A DNA stretch of 64,000 bases, taken from the NCBI GenBank assembly GCA_028671895.1, contig CM053803.1, positions 23,024,501 to 23,088,500 on the forward strand, written 5' to 3'. Position 1 is the stretch's first letter, and every line of letters begins with the position of its first letter. The stretch is from Oenanthe sinensis. Lineage: Eukaryota; Streptophyta; Magnoliopsida; Apiales; Apiaceae. This document shows, one piece after another, positions 36,181 through 48,659 of this stretch. Under the pieces are notes generated by a model, which ran no database searches, had not been told where the DNA came from, and saw only the letters and a program-made list of their open reading frames with translations. A program made the translations under genes and the position numbers.

Positions 36181-37430
36181 AATTAATTAAATAGTTTAAA
36201 TATTTTTCATTATTACATTTCAATTATTATAAAATTTGAGCGGTTATATAATTATACATACAAGTGCGATGCACCTGTCTTTTTTAATATTTTATAATTT
36301 GATTATATATATTATTATAATAATTATATTTTTAATGTAAATAATAAATTATAATTTCTAGCTAAAATTAAATTGAATATAATATTTAATATGTTTAGAA
36401 CTAATAATATTAATATGCAATTTTAATATGTTAACAAAATTCAAATCTTAATTATTTTTTTTAATTTTAGATATTATATAAAATATCCAGTATTAGATAT
36501 AATGATTATCATCTATTTGTTTCAAGTTTTGTCACTTCGCTTTTTAATAATATAGTATAAATAGGCTAAACTTGAAATGAAAGTCTTTTTATAGTGAAAT
36601 TATGAAAACCTTCACTAAAATTTGTGGAATCATGATAAAAATTAAAATGAATTCTACAAACCATAACTTAATTTATTTGTAAAATCATGATAAAAAGTTT
36701 ACTTAAATATTAATTTATTCATAAAACCACAAATAATTTTTATCCATTTTATTAATCTAAAATTTTAAAATTTTGACATCATTATATAATAATAATTTTA
36801 TTTTTATCCTTTATTTAAATTACAAATTAATATTAAAACTTAAAAAATGATTTAAAACAAAAACAAATATTATGTATTATAAATTTCAAATAAATTTTTA
36901 TTACAAAATATAAAATCGAATATAAATTTATTTCTTTAAAGAGAAAAATTATCCGATTTTGCCAGAATTCCCATTCTGTGTTCATGATGGGGATCAAGAT
37001 GAATTCGAGAATTGGGTCAATATTCACGGATTGGAGTATGAGATAATACTATCCGACCCGAAATGACCCGATACTTATCCATACACTTGATGTAAAAGTG
37101 ACGCACATTTTTCATATACGTATCATCCTCGATTTTTTCAAAAAGTTTTTGTTAAGAAAATAAAAAATGAAAAATTTAAATGAAAAATTCTTATGAGTAA
37201 TAATAATTAAAAAATTAAAAATAATTTTTTTTATCACTTAGTCTTAAAAGATGGTATTTTTATCATCGGAGACAAAGGTTGGGATTCCAAACTTTCTCTT
37301 TATTTTATACAAATAGGTACTGCACACATTTATTTTATACAAAATCTTTCTCTTAAAGGCTCTGATCTTCCATTCCCATACATACTAAAATCAACTATCT
37401 CATATACTTGTGTTGAACTAGCTAGCTAGA
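36181..37430. other. AT-rich DNA ahead of copy B
   Basis: A block from about 36265 to 36560 starts with AAGTGCGATGCACC and ends TTTTTAATAATATAGTATAA. It belongs with the GTGC-GCAC repeats at 5.75-7.2 kb. From about 37250 the sequence approaches the CNGC4-B leader, with TTATTTTATACAAA motifs as possible TATA elements. No gene is seen. Confidence 0.45.
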
Positions 37431-40369
37431 ATGATAAGAATGGATACTATTCATGAAGAATATGAGAATCATAATCCACATTTATATGATGTGATCAACA
37501 ATTCCGAAGAACAAGTGCATGAGGAAGATGCTGAAGAAAGCTCCGAAAAAGACTATAACAGTAGCAGCAGCACAGAAAGCTACGGATGTGACGGTAACAA
37601 CCGAAAAAGTATCCTGGGATCATCATCAAGAATGGCATGGTTACGCGAATGGGACCGTGTGTTTCCTTTGATATCTGCTCTGTGTTTGTTTATTGATCCT
37701 ACCTTCTTTTATACACTCTCTCTTGATGAAGATAGCATGTGTTTTTTCATTGATGGCTGGTTTGCTCTCGGCCTCTCGCTTCTTCGATTGATTACAGACT
37801 GGTTGCACGTCTGGAATATGTGGCATCGCTACTTTAGGAAGGACCGGCCTTGCAGCTCATTGTCTGCAGCGGATACCTACTGGTTTAGGAGGATTTATGG
37901 TGGTTTAGCATGCAGAATTTCAAGGGCAAAATGGATTTCTTGCTTTATGTGTTTGGCATCTTGCCTTTGCCACAGGTCAGGAATTTTCGATTAAAAATTT
38001 GTATTGTTTAAATTGTTAATTTTGATGCAAATTAAAGTTGTCTTTTTGCTTGTAATCGTTTCTCTCCTTCCCCTTTTACATGTCCGGGAAAATTACACAT
38101 ATTAAGAAAGAAAATTAAACATATTAAGAACTTGTCAGTTCAATAAGTTTTTCTTATGAATACTCGTGATTGTTATTTTAAAAAATGAGAATTCAACTAA
38201 GTTTTAAATGAGCCAAACCTTGGAAATAATAAATACAGGGATAGTTTTGCAAGATTATCCTTAAATTTGTTTGAGAATAAAAATGGACAGAGATAAAATT
38301 TATTTTGAAAATGAACATATAAAAGAGGACGGAAAGAGTATATTTTCGAGAGAAAAATCACAAAACAGATGGTTTGTTAGATTCAAATCAAGGCAATTTG
38401 TTGCTTCTGCTTGTGCCGGTAACTAGTTATGCAAATCCTGAGTTCTGAATCTAATTTAAGCTGCATTAAATCTTCAATGTATACACACAATTTTAAATTA
38501 ATATATTTGCAAATAATACATACCAACGTTGTATAGTTAACTTACAATACATTGCATCACTTGAATTGAAGCAGACATTATATCTCAATGATATACATGA
38601 TGCTTAGTAGTTTGGTCTTTGGAGTCATGTACTTAAATGAGTGCTAATTGATAAAGTGTTTAAAGATGGCAATTTCATACATGTCACCGGTAATTATCAA
38701 CTTCGACACCTCGTCGTATACAAACAATTACACGCACACAAACTATGTCTGTCTCTGTAATCTTGAGCTTATCTTTGTCAAAAAGTTGAGCTTATCTTCT
38801 TTTCTTCCTAAATTTTTTTTTGGGCATCGTTTAATTTAATTATGTTCGATGTTACGTTATTATTAGGAATTAATTACAGTGATATGAAAATCAGCTTAAA
38901 AAAATTACAGTGATATGAAGTTGGGAATTACTGCAGGTTGTAATATGGACTGTGGTTCCAGCATTGTTGAAGAATGGTGAACAAACAAGAGTGATGACAG
39001 TAATGCTCATAACATTTCTATGCCAATACCTCCCCAAGATATATAATGCAATTTGCCTATTGCGTCGTATGCTCTTTCAGTACATTTTTGGAGCAGCTTG
39101 GTGGGGGATCGGCCTAAACATCGTTGCTATTTTGGTAGCCTCGCATGTAAGTAATTACACACACAATTACAGCATTTTAATTAAATTCAAACACTAATTA
39201 AACGAGAAAAGAAACAGTATATATTTGGTGAATATTTTAAACAATCTTGAGATTTCGGAATAGTTGGAGTACTTTAAGGTATCTTCGTATACTTAAATAT
39301 GCTATCAAAATACTAAAAAGAATATGAACATACTAAAATTTTCAGAATGGTAGTGTATCACACTGTTATAACAAGTAGTGCAGAGCTGAGATTAAGTAGA
39401 AAGGTCTTGACTACATTAGTCATGTGCAGGCGGTGGGAGCATGTTATTTCTTGTTAGGAATTCAGAGGTCAGCTAGGTGTTTGACGGAGCAATGCATGAA
39501 AACAGAGAGTTGCAGACTCAATGCACTTTCTTGTGAAAACCCTTTCTTTTTTGGGAGCACGTATAAGGTGACAGATGATATGTGAAGGTCATGGGGAAAT
39601 AACAACAATGCCAGATCTTGGTGCCTGCAACGCATTGATAATAGTCGGTATGATTACGGAACATTTGAATGGATACCTCTACTTGTTTGCAATAGCAACC
39701 GTATAGAGAAGATGCTTCTTCCCCTCTTTTGGGGTGTCATGATGCTTTGGTAATTTCATCATCCATTAATTGTTGTGTTGTTAGTATTATTATCTAAACT
39801 TTTGCATAGTCACCATTAGTTTTATATGATGATTGTAGCACGTTTGGGAATCTGTTGAGCACTGATGACTGGTTAGAAATCGTGTTCTTAATATTCGTGA
39901 CTGCGTGCGGCCTCGTGCTGGTCACCATGTTAATTGGCAACATCAAGGTAAACATTTTCCTAGAAAAGTTGGAGATTTGAGTAAAAACAATTACTTTGGT
40001 CGTTTAAGATGTTTTTTAACTTAAGTTCATGTTTTTACTACAAACTATTTGATTAGTCCATGTTCTCTATTAAAAGGTTTTAGGAATATTTTTATGGTTC
40101 GCATCTAATCAGGGAATGATCGGTGTGTTTATACTCAGGTGTTCTTGATAGCAACATCATCGAAGAAACTTGCAAGGAAAGTAAATGTTAACAATGTTGA
40201 ATAGTGGATGAAAAGGAGGAACATGCCACAAGGATTGCGGCAAAGGATACGTAACTATGAGCGGCAGCGCTGGGTTGCAATGCGTGGCATAGATGAGGGT
40301 GACATGAACCTCCCTGAGGGTCTTAGGAGAGACATCAAGTACCACCTCTGCCTGGACTTAGTGAGACAG
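37431..40369 (+). pseudogene. CNGC4 copy B: exons 1-5 only, disabled
   Basis: Exons by comparison with copy A: 37431-37975, 38937-39146, 39430-39749, 39839-39947 and 40139-40369. Exon 1 keeps SSSRMAWLREWDRVF and the S1 region. A one-base difference near 37910 throws VFGILPLPQ out of frame. Exon 3 has a TGA at 39583 where copy A has CGA (Arg). Exon 5 has a TAG at 40202 in place of Trp (EWWMK). All splice sites are still canonical, so decay is fairly recent. Exons 6-7 are missing; intron 5 runs into unrelated sequence. The pore reads CTFGN, as in copy A. The cytoplasmic loop after S2 carries codons (FRKDRPC) that copy A lacks. Confidence 0.93.
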
Positions 40370-40620
40370 GTATATATTTATGACCTCCAAAGACACATGC
40401 ATAATATATAATCAGAATTGGATATAAATACTAAAGATACATGATCGATAATCTGCATTAGAGGTATAAACTACCATGCGACTTGTGTAATGTATCTTCA
40501 CGAATCTTAATTGTTGTCCGTGGATATTTTAAAATTTTTACTCAACTTTTATTCTCTCGGTCTCGTACACCCGTGTACGATTTCCTGCTTTCATTTAACT
40601 TTTGTCGGACTTTATATGTA
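40370..40620. other. Break between CNGC4-B and the WOX duplication
   Basis: The first ~70 bases still resemble intron 5 of copy A. From about 40600 the sequence matches the WOX 3' flank at 46.6 kb. The two duplications therefore abut here. Confidence 0.55.
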
Positions 40621-41032
40621 ATAACCTTTGTATATTTGACGAGTTCAGTATAAAAATGTCATTTTTATCGACAGTTCATGCTTGTACTCGTCAATTAGAA
40701 AACTTGAAATCATAAAAAGAAGAAAGGACATTTTTTTAATATTTGAATCGAAACAATTAAGCAAAAACGCTACAACTTGAAATGCAAAATAGGAGGGAGG
40801 AGAAGATAAGAAATTAATACTTGTATGTATTGGCAACCAATACGCATGTACTTATAAAGCCTTGAGGAAGTTGATTGCTCTCGAAGTCACAAAATTCTGA
40901 GTAGTGATGAATATTAAAAATAACAAAGACAGAAGAAAAAAACTTGATGGTATTGTCAAAGAAATGAGGCAGAGGACAGGCACGCACTCATATGCAGCAG
41001 CAGGTCGGTGCTTCTTGAAGATTCTACTTTAA

Positions 41033-41179
41033 AGCACCTCCTATAGATGTTTTGTATGATTTTTTGTTAGTTTAAGAGGTTGTCAAGAGCCAATCTTATA
41101 GGCAACCTCGCAATTCCAATAGATAGGCAATTAAGGATGTCATACCACATAAACTTGACAACACATATTAGAGATGTTC
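41033..41179. mobile_element. PIF/Harbinger MITE, 147 bp
   Basis: Flanked by TAA on both sides. The ends AGCACCTCCTATAGATG and, inverted, GAACATCTCTAATATG are variants of GAGCATCTCCAATG. The paralogous flank near 47042 reads CTACTTTAAGTAGG with a single TAA, which is the empty site. Confidence 0.85.
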
Positions 41180-41236
41180 TAAGTAGGTCTCGTAACATGT
41201 ACACAATGCATATACCTACTTACCTATAAATTATTA

Positions 41237-41477
41237 CTCTCTCTGTCCCAAAATATATAAGTATCGTTTGACTTTTTTTTACGTGTTCTAAGGAGTAAAA
41301 AAAGTGCTTACATGTATCATTTTCTGAATTTTCTTTTTTTAATAATAATTTAAGTATTATATTTTTATTTAAAAAAAGAAAATTGAAAAAATAATATGTA
41401 CAAATAAGTTTTTTTTCTAAATCTCAAATTATGTGCACAAAATCAAAGTAACACTTATTTTGGAATAAAGGTGGTAG
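41237..41477. mobile_element. Stowaway MITE
   Basis: TA target duplication. Ends CTCTCTCTGTCCCAAAATAT and, inverted, CTACCACCTTTATTCCAAAA fit the CTCCCTCCGTCCCA family. The paralogous flank at about 47090-47100 has a single TA and no insert. Confidence 0.85.
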
Positions 41478-42235
41478 TATATCTCTGTGTATATATTGTA
41501 TACTTAAGGAGACAGATAGAGATATATTCAACCTAAATATGTGTGGAAGGAATCTGGTATTTACTGCCACTTAGAGGCTTTTTGACATTTCAAAATTTGA
41601 ATTGAATGCACTTTTCGAATAGCTCATTTTGATTTTCGCAACTAATGGCTTGAAAAACATGCATCAGATTTTCTTGTGAATACTAGTATGCCACAGCTAT
41701 TCATGGTCATTTGGAAAGTAGAATACAAGTAACACTATGTGCATGATCTTGTTAGGGACGTAAATGAGTCAAACATGTCCGTCAATTATTCGAGTTTAAT
41801 TCTTTAAATATTTGAATTCTAATAGAGTAGATAATAATCGAATCGAGTTTGAACTCAAACTATTCATATACTTTATTGATTTGTGCAATTTTCAAGTTTG
41901 AAATTCAATATTTGGTCGAATTCAAACTCGAGTCTAACAGTATTAATTCGGTCCGCTCAATTACACGATACTACTATAACATTGTGACGTACTTTTACAT
42001 AAATTAGCATCCTCGACATTTTGTTATCAAGTGAAAAATATTGACCCCAACTACCCAATTTGTTCGAAAAATTTGAACATATAAAAAGGAATTGAAGTAA
42101 GCTAACGAAGAATGAGATTTTAAGAATCGTGTACATATACAAAACATAACGGGAAATAGCTTTCGCCATGCTGAACTGCTGAAGGTCAAAACCGAATTCG
42201 TTGACAGGGACTCCAGTAGGGTGGACTAGTATTAA

Positions 42236-42599
42236 GGTTCCGTTTGGGAGTGCAGTTGAAAACTGATGTACTGTGAGAAAATGTGTTGGTGGAAAAAGTA
42301 CTGTCAGGAAAATCAGATGATTGTTTGGTAATTTATTTGATTCAGGCATATTTTGAAATATAATATATAAAAATAATGTTTTTGGGAAGGTTTGATGATG
42401 AAACTGATGGCTACTTCCTCCAAAAGCTGAAAACAATTTTTTCCAAAAGCATGGGGAGACATGTTTTTCCTAACAGCAGTTTTTAAACCAAAAACGATTT
42501 TTCAGACAGCAATTTTTAGAATTTACCAAACATCTTCTCGACAGTTTTTCAATAAAAAATTATTGTATCTGTCTGCAACAACAAATACCAAACAAGGCA
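42236..42599. mobile_element. Tourist-like MITE inside WOX pseudogene exon 2
   Basis: 364 bases flanked by TAA (42233-42235 and 42600-42602). The intact WOX exon has TATTAAGTC with a single TAA at this point, an exact empty site. The ends GGTTCCGTTTGGG and, inverted, TGCCTTGTTTGGT share the GTTTGG core. No coding content. Confidence 0.88.
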
Positions 42600-42854
42600 T
42601 AAGTCTTGACTAAATATCCCTCTCATATCCATTGGCCGAGTAGGTAGCATTGTCCCCTTCCCATTTATAAATACTCTTATAGATCCTGCTCCACCAAAAC
42701 ATATTTCTAAATTCCCTCTTTTATAATAATTTTTACATATGCAAAGAGTAACACATAGTATTCATATTCAAATTGTAAACGGGTTAATATTTATAAAAAC
42801 TGTCACCCGTTTATGCTACATGTATTAAATGAGTCATTAAAAAAACAGCGGCTT

Positions 42855-42995
42855 TAGCACAATTGGATAGCCCAAGTGGTAAGGAATTTATCCTCTATTA
42901 TCCCACGTCCTAAGTTCGATTCTGCCTCACCACGAGAATTTATTAGAACAGATACTTACTTTGTAAGGCTATAAGCCAAATTAGTAAACAAAAAG
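42855..42995 (+). mobile_element. tRNA-derived SINE-like insertion
   Basis: GGATAGCCCAAGTGGTAAGG matches a Pol III A box, and AAGTTCGATTCTGC 34 bases on matches the B box. The cloverleaf is not complete enough for a tRNA gene. Near-direct repeats AACAGCGGCTT and AAGTAGTGGCTT flank the unit. It lies in the intron of the WOX pseudogene, inside a ~290-bp stretch (about 42715-43005) that is missing from the intact copy. Confidence 0.6.
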
Positions 42996-43629
42996 TAGTG
43001 GCTTACTCAATACTTTTTCGGTTCTTGTTCGGGCCACAATTATGGTTAATACGACATGCTTATCAACTAGCAAATTATATATATAAATTTAATGCAGCGA
43101 AGAATGACTGGTGGTCTCTACCGGGAACATAATAGTTGAAGAAAGAATCCCAGAATTATGCTCGTAATTATGATTCATCGAAGAAGAAGAAGAGTTGTGA
43201 TTAATAATATTAGCATTGTAATCGGCAAAAAAAGATGATTAAGGTGAGAGCTCAAGATTAAAAATAGGAGGTGAAAAATTTATTTAGTTATCAAGTTATC
43301 AGTATTGGAATTAATGGGATAAACTGCACTAGCGGAGTCACTACGCATTTGGCGTAGACGACGAGACCTGCAATTCTTGAACCAGTAAAAGATATTATCT
43401 TTAACAGGACCGAATTGTCCGAGTTGTTTGTGTATGTTGGTTGTCACTTCTTTCGGAGGATTCACTATTTCGCTAAAGTATGGTGATTTGTTGTGGTGTT
43501 GGTTTCCACCTTACTCGAACTGTTTCGTTGTTTGACTTCGAACCCGAACCAGAGGCAGAGCTACGGTTGTTAGGCATATTCAGAGATAGGACTGCTTCTT
43601 GTTGATGGTTACCATCTTGCGCGCATTGT

Positions 43630-45515
43630 AACAAGAAAGGATATTCATTTATAACAACTATTATTTGGAATTCATTCATAATCATCTATTCGCTATAATT
43701 TTTTACGAATTGCATTAACACGGTAAATTTTTATGAGTCAGGGATCACTTTATCTATCTGCGCTTCTAGCATCACTTCTAGGATTTTTTCTTATCTACGC
43801 AAAAAAAAACATGGATAAAATATTATGAACAATCGTTTGTCAACTGAGAGTCGACTTTCGTTTGCCTCTCTCTCTCTCTCCCTTTCTCTCCCTCTTTCCT
43901 TTCCTCTTTTCCCTCTTCCCCTTCAAGCCCTAGCAGCCACCCCCTCCTTTCTACCCCCTTCTCCTTTGTCGCTATGTTTCCTCACCATTTTACTCCTTCT
44001 CCCCCTGATTCCTTTGACTTTGACTTAGATCTCACTCCCGATTTGCTGGGTTGTCTCCTCTGAACATTCTCATGGTTTCTTCCTCTAAAATTATTGACAA
44101 GCCGCCTTCTCTTGAAGTTGTGGATTTTCAGGAGGGGTGGAGTTTTAAACTCTAAGAACAAAGAGTGGTATGATGATGTTGTAAGCCTCTGATTATCTAC
44201 CATTCACAAGCATGATTCTATGTTATTTATTTAACCTCTTTTGAACAACTCCCTACAAGTTGTTGGCATCTCAAACAGAGTACACTTCAAGCAAAGAGGG
44301 TTGTGAATGACGATGGGTTTATTAGCTTCAAATCTCAGGTATCCTCTATGAACCGCATTCAACACGATTATCTCTTAGCCATTGATTTTTGTTGGGGATT
44401 TTATCCCTGTTGCTATTGTCAAAGATCTTGTGATGACAAACTAGGCTAAATTCAACATTCGTAGTCTAGATTATATAACTAGGAATTTTTTTAGGCTAGC
44501 ATTCCATCATAAGCAGAGTATACATGTTGTTCTGGATATGGGTTGTCTTGTTTTTAAAAACAGTGTCTTTGTTGTTAAACCTTGAAAGCTTAGATTGAAC
44601 TTTAGCTACCCCAAGGCTATTGCCAAATTTGTTTGGGTTACCATGACTTGCATTCCCAGGCCTTACCTTAACAAACCAGGCATTGAGTATCTTATGAATC
44701 TGCTAGGTCATATGTATGATATGGGGCCTCCTATGGCTTATCATGATTATTACTTTACTGCTACTATGTTGGTTAAACTCATTCCTGGTGTCAAGCCTTC
44801 CTAACTGTGGGTTCCTCTTTATAGGGATGACAATGAACGCCTAGGTGATCGATGCTCCTGTCAAACTCACCTATGAGCACACCTCTTGCTTCCCTGAAAG
44901 AGTCATTCCTTTTGGCTTTGGCGACTTACACTTTGATTCTACTATCTTCTTTGGCTGCTCTATCTCCTTGAATGGGATTGATGACCTTGACAAGGAAGAA
45001 AAGTCGAGTGCTGCTCATGCGACTGTAACAGATGATTTTAAAGGTAGAGGAGCATTTACAAGCAGGGGTATTTATGCACTAGGAATTGAAAAGGATAAGG
45101 CTCTTGCTCAGTTTCAGGACTATGGGATGAACAAAGAGGCAGGCTTGAAGAGCATGTTTGGGGACAACTCTATGCAAAATGTAAGGGGGTTGGAGCTGTT
45201 GCAACCATTAACAAGAATGATGTAGCTGATGACGAGGATGTACATACGACATTAGGTGCCAGACTTGGTGCAGACAACATGAAGCAAAGAATGCCTAGTG
45301 TGTAGTCTTCGATAGTTAATAGCTTTGTTAGCTAGATATTGATTTCTTTGTATCTCAATATCTTTTATCCTCTCAAGAATTTAAGAGTTTGCTCTCAGGT
45401 TTTGTAATATGAATTCTACCCTCTTGTGGAATGGGGTAGTTCTGTTAGGGACTACCCCTTGACAGAACTACCACTTTAATCCTTAATATAAAATATATAA
45501 ATTTAGCTATAAAAA
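43630..45515 (+). mobile_element. Possible LINE-like remnant between the WOX copies
   Basis: From about 43858 a C/T-rich leader (CTCTCTCTCTCC...CTTCCCCTTC) precedes broken frames at 44595-44804 (KFVWVTMTCIPRPYLNKPG) and 44845-45225 (YEHTSCFPERVIPFGFGDLH). The 3' end, TTTAATCCTTAATATAAA then an A-rich tail near 45515, looks like the end of a plant LINE. I see no reverse transcriptase or endonuclease, so this would be a deleted copy. The protein frames are not recognised, and the assignment rests on architecture. Confidence 0.3.
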
Positions 45516-45534
45516 AAACAATCTTTTATCGTAG

Positions 45535-45636
45535 ACTAGCTGCTTAAAAAATTAGTAGGCCAACGCAGACATATAAACTATCTTTACTAGCTGCTTAAAA
45601 AATTAGTAGGCCAACGCAAACATATAAACTATCTTT
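45535..45636. repeat. 51-bp tandem duplication
   Basis: Two adjacent 51-base units, beginning ACTAGCTGCTTAAAAAATTA, differ at one position. Confidence 0.9.
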
Positions 45637-45719
45637 ATTCTTATACAACTAGAATAAGGCACAGAATTCCACAGTACTATTATAATTAACATCACTTAAA
45701 ACGCAAAGCTAGCTAATTA

Positions 45720-45964
45720 CTCCCTCCGTCTTATATTAATAATCTTTTTTGTAAAAATAACGCGTATTAAAAAATGTTAGTTGTATAATAATTTTCCGTG
45801 CATATCATATTTATTATAACTATTTTATACTAAATAAATTAAATTTTATATTGGAAATGACAAAAAAGGATAAATTTGAAATTTTTTACATTGAAAGTAT
45901 AAATGGACAATTATTATGGAACAATTTTTCTTCCAAAAGAAACTATTATTATGAGACGGAGGGA
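45720..45964. mobile_element. Stowaway MITE
   Basis: Ends CTCCCTCCGTCTTATATTAA and, inverted, TCCCTCCGTCTCATAATAAT, flanked by TA. Length 245 bp, no coding content. Confidence 0.85.
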
Positions 45965-45966
45965 TT

Positions 45967-47610
45967 AGGCTAGTAAAAATAGGTCTACCTGGTACATCAA
46001 ATACTTTATCTAAGACAGTACTTACTATATAACTGAAAGTATATAAAAAAGATCATAGAACCCTACCAAAATGCCTTCAAAATCTTGTTTAATTAATGAA
46101 AAGTCGACCAATAAAACTTCAAGAAGCCTCCTTATCACATGATTATTATCCGTCGACACTAGATTGGTTATTCTTGTCGGTTCAAGTCAAGTTGACAAAT
46201 GAGTCATTTTTATAGGTTACCGAGTTTAGGGGGAAAAAGTACGGTATTATTCAAAATTAAGCATCGTCATGCAGATTTTAACGAACAGAAAATTTATTAT
46301 GCATTACCATCAAATTAAGCAAAAGATTCAATTATTTGAAGGCGGTGGTGATCTCGCAAAATGTGTGCTTGTTCCGAGGTGGAATTAGAGGTGATTAATT
46401 ATATATGTTCTGATTAAACTGTCAAAATTAGTTTTTAATCGCAACTTGTTCTTCTTTTTTTTTTACTGCATTGCAACTTATTCTTAAAAGAATAATAATA
46501 TGTATAGATTTTATTTTGAGTTCTGACGGAGCTCGGATAATTAATAGTTATTTTGTTATAAAATATTTTAGATGAACTATTTTAGAATTCTGATTTTATT
46601 TCGTATATTTGACGATTTCAGTATAATTTTTTTTTCACAATAGTCATTTCTTCAGACAGTTCATGCTTGTACTTGTCAATTAAAAAACTTAATTAATAAT
46701 CATAAAAAGAAGAATGAGATTTTGTATATATATATATATATATTTGAATCGAAACAAACACTACAACTTGAAATGCAAATAGGAAGGAGGGGATGTTAAC
46801 AAATTAATACTTGTATGTATTGGCAACCAATACGCATGTACTAAAGCCTTGAGAAAGTTGATTGCTCTCGAAGTCACAAAATTCTGAGTTTTGATGAATA
46901 TTAAAAACTTAATAATATTATTCTAATATAACAAGACAGAAGAAAAAAACTTGATGGTATTGTCAAAAATGGGGCAGAGGTCAGGCACGCACTCGTATGC
47001 AGCAGCAGCAGCAGGTTGGTGCTTCTTGAAGATTCTACTTTAAGTAGGTCTTGGAACCTGTACACAATGCAGATACATACTACCTGTAAATGACTAGTAT
47101 ATGTCTGTATATATTTTCAACTTAAATATGTATGGATGGAATCTGTAATTAACAGCTACTTAGAGGCTTTTTGACATTTCAAATTTGGATTGACTCTGCA
47201 CTTCCGGAATAGGTCATTTTGATAATGGTGTTAAATTATAATATAAGATTCAATTGGAGTTTTCGTTTAACATTTTAAAATTTTAGATGAAATAATTACT
47301 GAACATGGTATCAGAGCTCGATCGAAACCTAGGATTTTCTTGTGAATACCATTGTGCCAGAGCTTTGCACACTCATTTGGAAAATAGGATATAAGTAAAA
47401 CTATGTGCATGGAGTTGTCAGGCGCGTAAATGAGACGAACATATTTATCAGTTGGTTAATGATTTGAATTTGTTCCTTAAATATTCGAATTAGGATTGAT
47501 AATAATTGAACTGAGTTTGAACTCGAACTATTCATATACTTTATTGATTTGTGCAATTTTCAAGTTTGAAATTCAATTCTTGGTCGAATTCAAACTTACC
47601 GATTACAATA
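45967..47610. other. 3' flank of the intact WOX gene, duplicated at 40.6-41.95 kb
   Basis: From about 46600 the sequence parallels 40620-41950, with TTGGCAACCAATACGCATGT and GATTGCTCTCGAAGTCACAA in both. The copy at 40.6 kb differs mainly by its two MITE insertions. No gene is seen in either flank. A short (TA)n lies at about 46725-46742. Confidence 0.65.
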
Positions 47611-47615
47611 TACTA

Positions 47616-48651
47616 CTATAATATTGTAACATTTTTAGTGAAATTGGTATCCTGGACATTTTGTTATCAAGAGAGAATATTGACCAACTACCCAATGTGT
47701 TCGAAAAATTTGAACATATAAAAAGGAAATGAAGTAAGCTAACGAATGAGATTTTAAGAATCGTATACATATACAAAACATACCAGGAAATAGCTTTCGC
47801 CATGCTGAAGGTCAAAACCGAATTCGTTGACAGGGACTCCAGTAGGGTGGACTAGTATTAAGTCTTGACCAAACATCCCTCTCATATCCACTGGCCGCGT
47901 AGGTAGCTTTGTCGCTTTCCCATTTATAAATACTCTTATAGATCCTGCTCCACCAAAACATATTTCTAAATTTCTCAATACTTTTCAGTTCTTGTTCGCA
48001 GTTATGGTTAATGCGGCATGATTATCAACTAGCAAATTATATATAAAAATTTTAAGGCAGCGAAGAAGGCTTATAAATCATACCAGTTGGGTGGTTAGGC
48101 ATATAGGAATGACTGGTGGTCTCTGCAGGGAACATAGTAGATGAAGAAAGAATCCCAGAATTCTTCTCATGATTATGATTCGTCGAAGAAGAAGAAGAAG
48201 AAGAGTTGTGAACATTAATATTAGCATTGTAATCAGGAAAAAAAGACGATTGAGGTGAGTGCTCAAGATTAGATGTAGGAGGTAAAATTTTTATTTGGTT
48301 ATCAGTATTAGAACTTATAGGATCAACTGCAACAGCAGAGTCACTACGCATTTGGCGTAGACGACGAGACCAACGAGACCTGCGATTCTGGAACCAGTAA
48401 AAGATATTAACATCTTCAACCGGACCGAATTGCTCGAGCTGTTTGCGTATGTTGGTGGTGACTTCTTTTGGAGGATTCACTGTTCCGCTATTAAAAATGT
48501 CCTCAAGTATGGTAATTTGTTGCGGTGTTGGTTTCCACCTTACTCGAACTGTTTCGTTGTTTGTCTTGGAACCCGAACCAGAGGCAGAGCTGCGGTTGTT
48601 AGGCCTGTTTGGAGACAGTGCTGCTTCTTGTTGATGGTTACCATCTTGCAT
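47616..48651 (-). CDS. WUSCHEL-related homeobox protein, WOX11/12 type (intact)
   Basis: A plant transcription factor. WOX11/12 relatives drive founder-cell and adventitious-root formation downstream of auxin. Exon 1 is 48651-48084, exon 2 is 47965-47784, and the phases fit (568 + 182 bases = 250 codons). A third 12-codon exon at 47651-47616 (CCAG acceptor, stop TAG) is tentative; if the last donor is not used the frame closes nine codons later at about 47754. The homeodomain spans residues ~35-100: RVRWKPTPQQITIL, IFNSGTVNPPKE, and helix 3 NIFYWFQNRRSRWSRR. A Ser/Asn-rich middle follows. Exon 2 encodes IRVFINGKATKLP and LILVHPTGVPVNEFGFDLQH-GESYFL, the C-terminal module typical of WOX11/12. 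Length (~261) is close to family members. No disabling change is seen. Confidence 0.88.
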
Positions 48652-48659
48652 TGTAACAA

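Larger units (their letters stand above)
41957..43626 (-). pseudogene. WOX11/12-type homeobox gene, broken second copy
   Basis: Aligns with the intact copy at 47.6-48.7 kb. Directly after the ATG (43626) a four-base CGCG insertion puts a stop five codons on. Within the homeodomain, 'EDIFNSG' codons are deleted, so the frame shifts between PTPQQITIL and NPPKEVTTNI. Helix 3 reads WFKNCRSRRLRQ, with conserved residues of WFQNRRSR lost. The end of exon 1, including the donor, is deleted. A SINE-like insertion lies in the intron and a MITE splits exon 2 between RGMFGQD- and LILVHPTGVPVNEF-type segments. It cannot make a WOX protein. Confidence 0.92.

Noticed and set aside
33731..40369. Copies C and B as one split CNGC gene
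   Set aside because: Exon 7 (C) lies upstream of exons 1-5 (B) on the same strand, so they cannot form one collinear gene.
42857..42935. Possible tRNA gene
   Set aside because: A and B boxes are present but no complete cloverleaf or acceptor stem; near-direct repeats around it favour a SINE.
43825..44028. Ser/Leu/Pro-rich frame as a secreted peptide
   Set aside because: It is a translation of a C/T-rich leader-like stretch.
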